The notes under the pieces: generated by a model
Databases searched by the model: none
Seen by the model: only the letters and a program-made list of their open reading frames with translations
What the model was told of the DNA's origin: nothing
Assembly: GCA_002483445.1 (NCBI GenBank)
Contig: DLHY01000118.1
Location: 1 to 35,248, forward strand
DNA length: 35,248 bases
Reading direction: 5' to 3'
From: Blastocatellia bacterium UBA7656
GTDB lineage: Bacteria > Acidobacteriota > Blastocatellia > UBA7656
Shown: positions 31,500 to 35,248 of the stretch, piece after piece
Layout: the number at the start of each line of letters is the position of its first letter
Numbering within the stretch: position 1 is the first letter of the stretch
Translations under genes and position numbers: made by a program

Positions 31500-32528
31500 A
31501 TGACAACATGCGCGATGATGAATTCAGCGCAAAATCCTCGCTTATATTCAATCAAAAGAGTCAAGCTTTTGTTCCTGTTCCTGGCCATCCTTTTCGCGGT
31601 CTTCTCTTTTGCAGCGAGCGGTCAGGAAAAGCAGAGTGACCCCGCAGCCTGGGGATCGAATCACGTCGGCAAGCCTCTGCCCGAATATGTTCACGGAGAC
31701 GAATGCCTTTTTTGCCATCGCAACGACATAGGCCAGACGTGGCAGAAGAATGCTCATGGAGTGACCATTCGCCAGCGCGAAGATGCGCCTGTGCTTGGAA
31801 GCCTGCTTGCAGGGCAGCCCGCGCTCAAACCTTTCGCCGCCGAGGTGGAATACTTTATGGGGAGTCGCCATCGCGTGCGCTTTTTGAAAAAAGAGGGCTA
31901 TGGTCGGTTTGCGATTCTCTCCATTCAGGCCGCGATCACTGATGGCAAAGTTGAAAAATTGATCGATGGGGAAAAGCCCGCGTGGGACAAAGAGAAATTT
32001 GCTGCGCGCTGCGCCGGATGTCATGCGACGGCGGTCGATGCGAAGACGAAAGAGTTTGCAGCCTTCGGGCTTGACTGCTACACCTGTCACGGAGACGTGA
32101 ACCTCGAACACACCAATGATACCTCGATGATCTGGCTGTCGAAGAAAAAGAAGGATGACAGTCGGGCTATCACATCGATTTGCGCGCAATGTCATCTGCG
32201 CGGGAGCGCATCGCGGTCTTCATCGCTTCCCTACCCCAACAATTTCGTAGCGGGCGACAATCTGTTTCAGGACTTGCAGGTCGATTGGTCGAAGGCTGAT
32301 GATGAGAGTCTCAACGCAGGCGACCGTCACATTTTTCGCAATGTGCGCGATGTCGTTTTGTATGGCAAACAGACGACGTGTTTGAATTGCCACTCGGTGC
32401 ATGGGAATTCGAGTTTGAAGCACCGTCGATTGTTGAGGGACGCGACCTGCGCGGATTGTCATCAAGCGGAAGGGCCGTTGAAGAACCTCAAGCCCTACAC
32501 GGTTCGCAGCCCGCTGTGTGAGTATTGA
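31500..32528 (+). CDS. Exported hexaheme c-type cytochrome
   Basis: This 342-residue protein has a signal peptide (core LLFLFLAILFAVFSFAASG) and six CxxCH heme motifs: CLFCH, CAGCH, CYTCH, CAQCH, CLNCH and CADCH. It resembles the cytochrome c554/multiheme nitrite-reductase-like group with a C-terminal paired-heme domain (CLNCHSVHG ... CADCHQAEG). It should act in periplasmic or outer-membrane electron transfer; its partner is unknown. The protein ends SPLCEY, where the stop codon TGA takes the place a second cysteine would have in a seventh CxxCH motif. The start is uncertain: ATGs at 31500, 31515 and 31518 are all possible and none has a clear ribosome binding site. It diverges from the carboxyltransferase gene. 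Confidence 0.9.
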   Translation: MTTCAMMNSAQNPRLYSIKRVKLLFLFLAILFAVFSFAASGQEKQSDPAAWGSNHVGKPLPEYVHGDECLFCHRNDIGQTWQKNAHGVTIRQREDAPVLGSLLAGQPALKPFAAEVEYFMGSRHRVRFLKKEGYGRFAILSIQAAITDGKVEKLIDGEKPAWDKEKFAARCAGCHATAVDAKTKEFAAFGLDCYTCHGDVNLEHTNDTSMIWLSKKKKDDSRAITSICAQCHLRGSASRSSSLPYPNNFVAGDNLFQDLQVDWSKADDESLNAGDRHIFRNVRDVVLYGKQTTCLNCHSVHGNSSLKHRRLLRDATCADCHQAEGPLKNLKPYTVRSPLCEY

Positions 32529-32731
32529 AGCGCGTCCGCAGAAGTTCGGGGAGCCGAACATTCAAACATTACAGGTTTGTGTGTAAGCTCCCGCGGTCGG
32601 GCTGCGGACAGCAGGGATTATCCGATTCGCGCGAAGAGGATGTCAATGGCAAGCTTTCGAATCAGCGCCCCGCCTGTTGTACTATTTGCCATGCTGTAAT
32701 CATTTCATCGATAAGAGAGAACACAAGTTTG

Positions 32732-34153
32732 GTGACTTCAGCTAACAAGGCCTCTGTTCCATTTCAGGAAACCGCTCTGGTTGAGATCGAATCCCTCGAC
32801 CAATTTCTATCGCAACGTTTTGGCGATAGACTTGAAATCAATCCTTCGCTGACTCGCCAACTGGTCAGCTTTCAGGCCAATAAAACGAAGCCGGTTTATC
32901 GGTGGTACAAGTACAAAGAAGCGTTCTCCGCACCATTGATCGAGTATCTTATTCATAAACTCGGCATGGCTGGTAAAATACTCGACCCGTTCGCCGGGAG
33001 CGGCACCGCGCTGTTTGCGGCAAGCGCGGCGGGGCTTGATTCAGACGGCATCGAATTGCTTCCCATCGGCCAGCAAGTCGTAAAGACGAAACAATTGCTC
33101 GATTCTGAATTCACAAGCAACGACTTGGCCGCATTGAAGCGATGGTCAGCCTCACATCCCTGGACAAACTCTGAAACAAAGCAGCACATACTCGAACTCA
33201 GAATCACAAAAGGCGCATACCCGGAGCAAACGCGCGAGGCTATCGAAAAATATCTCAGCGCATTGCAGCAAGAAAACGAGCGCGTTCGATCAGTGCTGCG
33301 CTTCGCGCTGCTATGCGTGCTTGAATCAGTCAGCTTCACGCGCAAAGACGGGCAGTACCTTCGCTGGGATCATCGATCCGACCGAAGGCAGGGCAGCAAG
33401 CCTTTCGACAAAGGGCCGATACTCGATTTTGACCGAGCCGTCACAACCAAGATAAACGAGATTATCTTCGATCTTCAAAACACGAGCGAGCAAACAGGTC
33501 TCTTTCCCGTCGAAGCAACTCAAGGCAAAGTTCAACTCTTCGACGGATCGTGCCTCGATTTGATGCCTCATTTGGCGGACAACATTTATTCAGCCGTCAT
33601 TACTTCGCCGCCTTACTGCAACCGCTACGACTACACACGCACTTACGCGCTTGAACTTGCTCTGCTCGGAATAAGCGAAAAGGAATTGACTGAGATGAGA
33701 CAGCAGATGCTCAGTTGCACGGTCGAGAATCGCGCCAAAGATTTGCTCGCTATGAATCCGCGCTGGGCGAAGGCGATTGCCGCAGCCGACGATCAAAAAC
33801 TATTACAGACCATTTTGAAATACCTTGAAGACCAGAAGGCACGAGGCAAATTGAACAACAACGGTATTCCGCGAATGGTTCGCGGATATTTTTACGAAAT
33901 GGCCTGTGTGATTTGGGAATGCCTCAGAGTAATGAAGCCCAACGCGCCGTTCGTTATAGTCAATGATAATGTGCGTTATGCGGGCGCGAGCATATCAGTC
34001 GATTTGATTCTTTCAGACATCGCCGAACGGCTGGGGTTTCTTGTAGAAAAAATTCTTGTATTGCCAAAGGGAAAAGGTAACAGCAGCCAGCAGATGGGCG
34101 CGCACGGTCGCGACGCGCTTAGAAAGTGTATCTATGTGTGGAGAAAACCCTGA
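32732..34153 (+). CDS. Type II DNA amino-methyltransferase, predicted CYCGRG-specific
   Basis: This protein of about 473 residues is an S-adenosylmethionine-dependent DNA methyltransferase of the exocyclic-amino class. The cofactor motif is DPFAGSGTALFAA (about 85-97) and the catalytic motif is TSPPY (291-295); SPPY favours N4-methylcytosine. The order cofactor motif, about 200 residues, catalytic motif is that of the alpha class. Its job is to protect host CYCGRG sites from the endonuclease encoded next. No ATG is available before the cofactor motif: translation most likely begins at the GTG at 32732, and an open frame reaches back to a TTG at 32525 but looks non-coding. Its TGA overlaps the endonuclease ATG (TGATG), so the two are translationally coupled, methyltransferase first. 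Base composition is more AT-rich than the genes to its left, suggesting acquisition by transfer. Confidence 0.88.
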   Translation: MTSANKASVPFQETALVEIESLDQFLSQRFGDRLEINPSLTRQLVSFQANKTKPVYRWYKYKEAFSAPLIEYLIHKLGMAGKILDPFAGSGTALFAASAAGLDSDGIELLPIGQQVVKTKQLLDSEFTSNDLAALKRWSASHPWTNSETKQHILELRITKGAYPEQTREAIEKYLSALQQENERVRSVLRFALLCVLESVSFTRKDGQYLRWDHRSDRRQGSKPFDKGPILDFDRAVTTKINEIIFDLQNTSEQTGLFPVEATQGKVQLFDGSCLDLMPHLADNIYSAVITSPPYCNRYDYTRTYALELALLGISEKELTEMRQQMLSCTVENRAKDLLAMNPRWAKAIAAADDQKLLQTILKYLEDQKARGKLNNNGIPRMVRGYFYEMACVIWECLRVMKPNAPFVIVNDNVRYAGASISVDLILSDIAERLGFLVEKILVLPKGKGNSSQQMGAHGRDALRKCIYVWRKP

Positions 34154-35127
34154 TGACTTTGAGGAAACCATATCGTGAGCATCTCACTTCGGTCGATGAG
34201 ATCATAACAACCTATGAAGCCATCAGAGCCGGTTTCGTGGCTTTAGCATTGGAGAAAAATCGACGGGCAACACCTTATCTTGAGCAGGCGCGGACACTTA
34301 AAGCATTGGCATCCAAAGCCATCTCACCTGCCGGTCTTACCGCTATCGAAGATATACAACATGCTCTGTTGACCGCATCGGGGTTGTCCGAAAAAGCAAT
34401 CGGTCATCTGCAATCCGAAGACAAGGCAGAAGCGATAAATGGATTGATTAGAAACTTCCTCGAACCTGCTGGAGAAAGTTTTGTCGAAGAACTTGTATTC
34501 AGATTTCTGCTGACACGAGGCGATTCCCTCGGCGGTTCAATGCGCAATGTGGGCGGCGCGATGGCTCAGCGAAAGTTGACACGAGCCATCATCTCAACGC
34601 TCAAAATCGCGGGCAGACCCTATCAATGGTTGCATTCGATAAACAGTACATGGACGCAAATGTCTGATGACGACTCAGACATCGAGCTATATCTCAGAGG
34701 TCTTAGCTGGCGAAAGGGCAAACAATATCGAACTCTGATTTATAACCTGACTGTTCCACTGGTTAAGAACAACGTCGATTTGTGCCTCTTCAATTGCAGT
34801 CCGAGCGATCTTTCATCGAAAGAGCTTTCAAAACAAATCTACAAGTCACCAGAGTTGTACATCGCGCTTGGAGAACTTAAAGGCGGGATTGACCCTGCTG
34901 GTGCTGACGAACACTGGAAGACAGCGCGGACAGCGTTAAATCGCATACAACATGCGTTTTCAAAAGCGGGGCTTAATCCTCACACTTTCTTTATCGGAGC
35001 AGCTATTGAAAAGAAAATGGCAAGCGAAATATGGAATTTACTGGAAGAAGGAACGATTGAAAACGCTGCGAATCTGACTGATGACAATCAAGTTGCTTCC
35101 GTGTCACGATGGCTATGCAATCTTTAG
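34153..35127 (+). CDS. AvaI/BsoBI-family type II restriction endonuclease
   Basis: This 324-residue protein matches the AvaI/BsoBI family (BsoBI is 323 residues), which cleaves C^YCGRG. The N-terminal block SVDEIITTYEAIRAGFVALALEKNRRATPY (partly quoted) is characteristic. The catalytic set known from BsoBI (D212, E240, K242, H253) is reproduced as D209 in NNVDLCLF, E241 and K243 in ELKGG, and H254 in DEHWKTA; the 2- and 13-residue spacings from Glu are exact. Activity and CYCGRG specificity are therefore expected. The ATG at 34153 shares one base with the methyltransferase stop, which should delay the nuclease relative to its protector. A GTG at 34126 inside the methyltransferase is a less likely start. 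Window-wide scarcity of CYCGRG supports the prediction. Confidence 0.9.
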   Translation: MTLRKPYREHLTSVDEIITTYEAIRAGFVALALEKNRRATPYLEQARTLKALASKAISPAGLTAIEDIQHALLTASGLSEKAIGHLQSEDKAEAINGLIRNFLEPAGESFVEELVFRFLLTRGDSLGGSMRNVGGAMAQRKLTRAIISTLKIAGRPYQWLHSINSTWTQMSDDDSDIELYLRGLSWRKGKQYRTLIYNLTVPLVKNNVDLCLFNCSPSDLSSKELSKQIYKSPELYIALGELKGGIDPAGADEHWKTARTALNRIQHAFSKAGLNPHTFFIGAAIEKKMASEIWNLLEEGTIENAANLTDDNQVASVSRWLCNL

Positions 35128-35186
35128 AAATTGTTTGCACAGACACAACCTCTCGGAAATCCGGGCAGATAAGCAGAAAATCGACT

Positions 35187-35248
35187 ATGAAACATTCTGC
35201 GAAGAAACAGCCATCCTCTTCCATACGTCGCTGGCGGGATGACCGCGA
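35187..35248 (+). CDS. Possible start of a gene cut by the window end
   Basis: An ATG at 35187 opens a frame that stays open to the last base, giving about 20 basic, Ser-rich residues (MKHSAKKQPSSSIRRWRDDR). There is no clear ribosome binding site and too little sequence to recognise. It could be a real gene following the restriction operon or a chance frame. Confidence 0.25.
   Translation, partial: MKHSAKKQPSSSIRRWRDDR

Noticed and set aside
32525..32731. N-terminal extension of the methyltransferase
   Set aside because: The frame is open but would start at TTG overlapping the cytochrome stop, and contains Cys/Arg/Ser-rich sequence unlike methyltransferases; the GTG at 32732 fits better.
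35003..35224. 73-residue minus-strand frame at the window end
   Set aside because: It overlaps the end of the restriction endonuclease gene and has no supporting signal.

Overview
The window looks like a chromosomal segment of an Acidobacteriota bacterium, most likely of the Blastocatellia type. This is inferred from an orphan MacB/FtsX-type permease of the acidobacterial duplicated (ADOP) form, several secreted beta-propeller proteins, a WD40-caspase fusion, and intergenic spaces full of short-unit palindromic repeats. No phage, insertion sequence, CRISPR array, tRNA or rRNA was recognised. Most genes are housekeeping or envelope genes; the right end carries a type II restriction-modification operon.

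Layout. 1-2.9 kb: a secreted arginase-fold protein with degraded metal ligands, a small histone H1-like basic protein, a zinc-ribbon/RDD membrane protein and a small helical protein. 3-9.5 kb: ComEC/Rec2, a PaaI-type thioesterase whose last codons lie inside an octamer-repeat hairpin, and a 1063-residue exported protein with 14 WD40 repeats and a C14 caspase-like domain. 10-19 kb: an MHS-family MFS symporter, a GT-B glycosyltransferase, an M48 protease fused to a beta-propeller, a GNAT acetyltransferase and the ADOP permease. 19-22.5 kb: a PiT phosphate transporter, a secreted NHL-type propeller and a DUF4189 protein, with several inverted repeats around them. 23-25.5 kb, minus strand: an RNA-handling cluster (RRM protein, DEAD-box helicase, second RRM protein, small Lys/Arg-rich protein). 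25.8-32.5 kb: a BepA-like M48 protease, a zinc-ribbon membrane protein, a coiled-coil protein, a di-heme cytochrome c peroxidase lipoprotein, an acyl-CoA carboxylase carboxyltransferase and a six-heme cytochrome c. 32.7-35.1 kb: an amino-methyltransferase overlapping an AvaI/BsoBI-family endonuclease.

The strongest observation joins the last operon to the whole window. The endonuclease has the BsoBI active-site pattern (D209, E241, K243, H254), which predicts recognition of CYCGRG. A manual count finds only three CYCGRG sites in 35 kb, against about 34 expected for equal base use, while hexamers differing only in the first base are common. This suggests the chromosome has lived under CYCGRG-specific restriction for a long time. 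The second theme is palindromic repeats: at least seven different repeat-type palindromes sit in the intergenic spaces, two of them built of 7- or 8-base units folded against each other between convergent genes.
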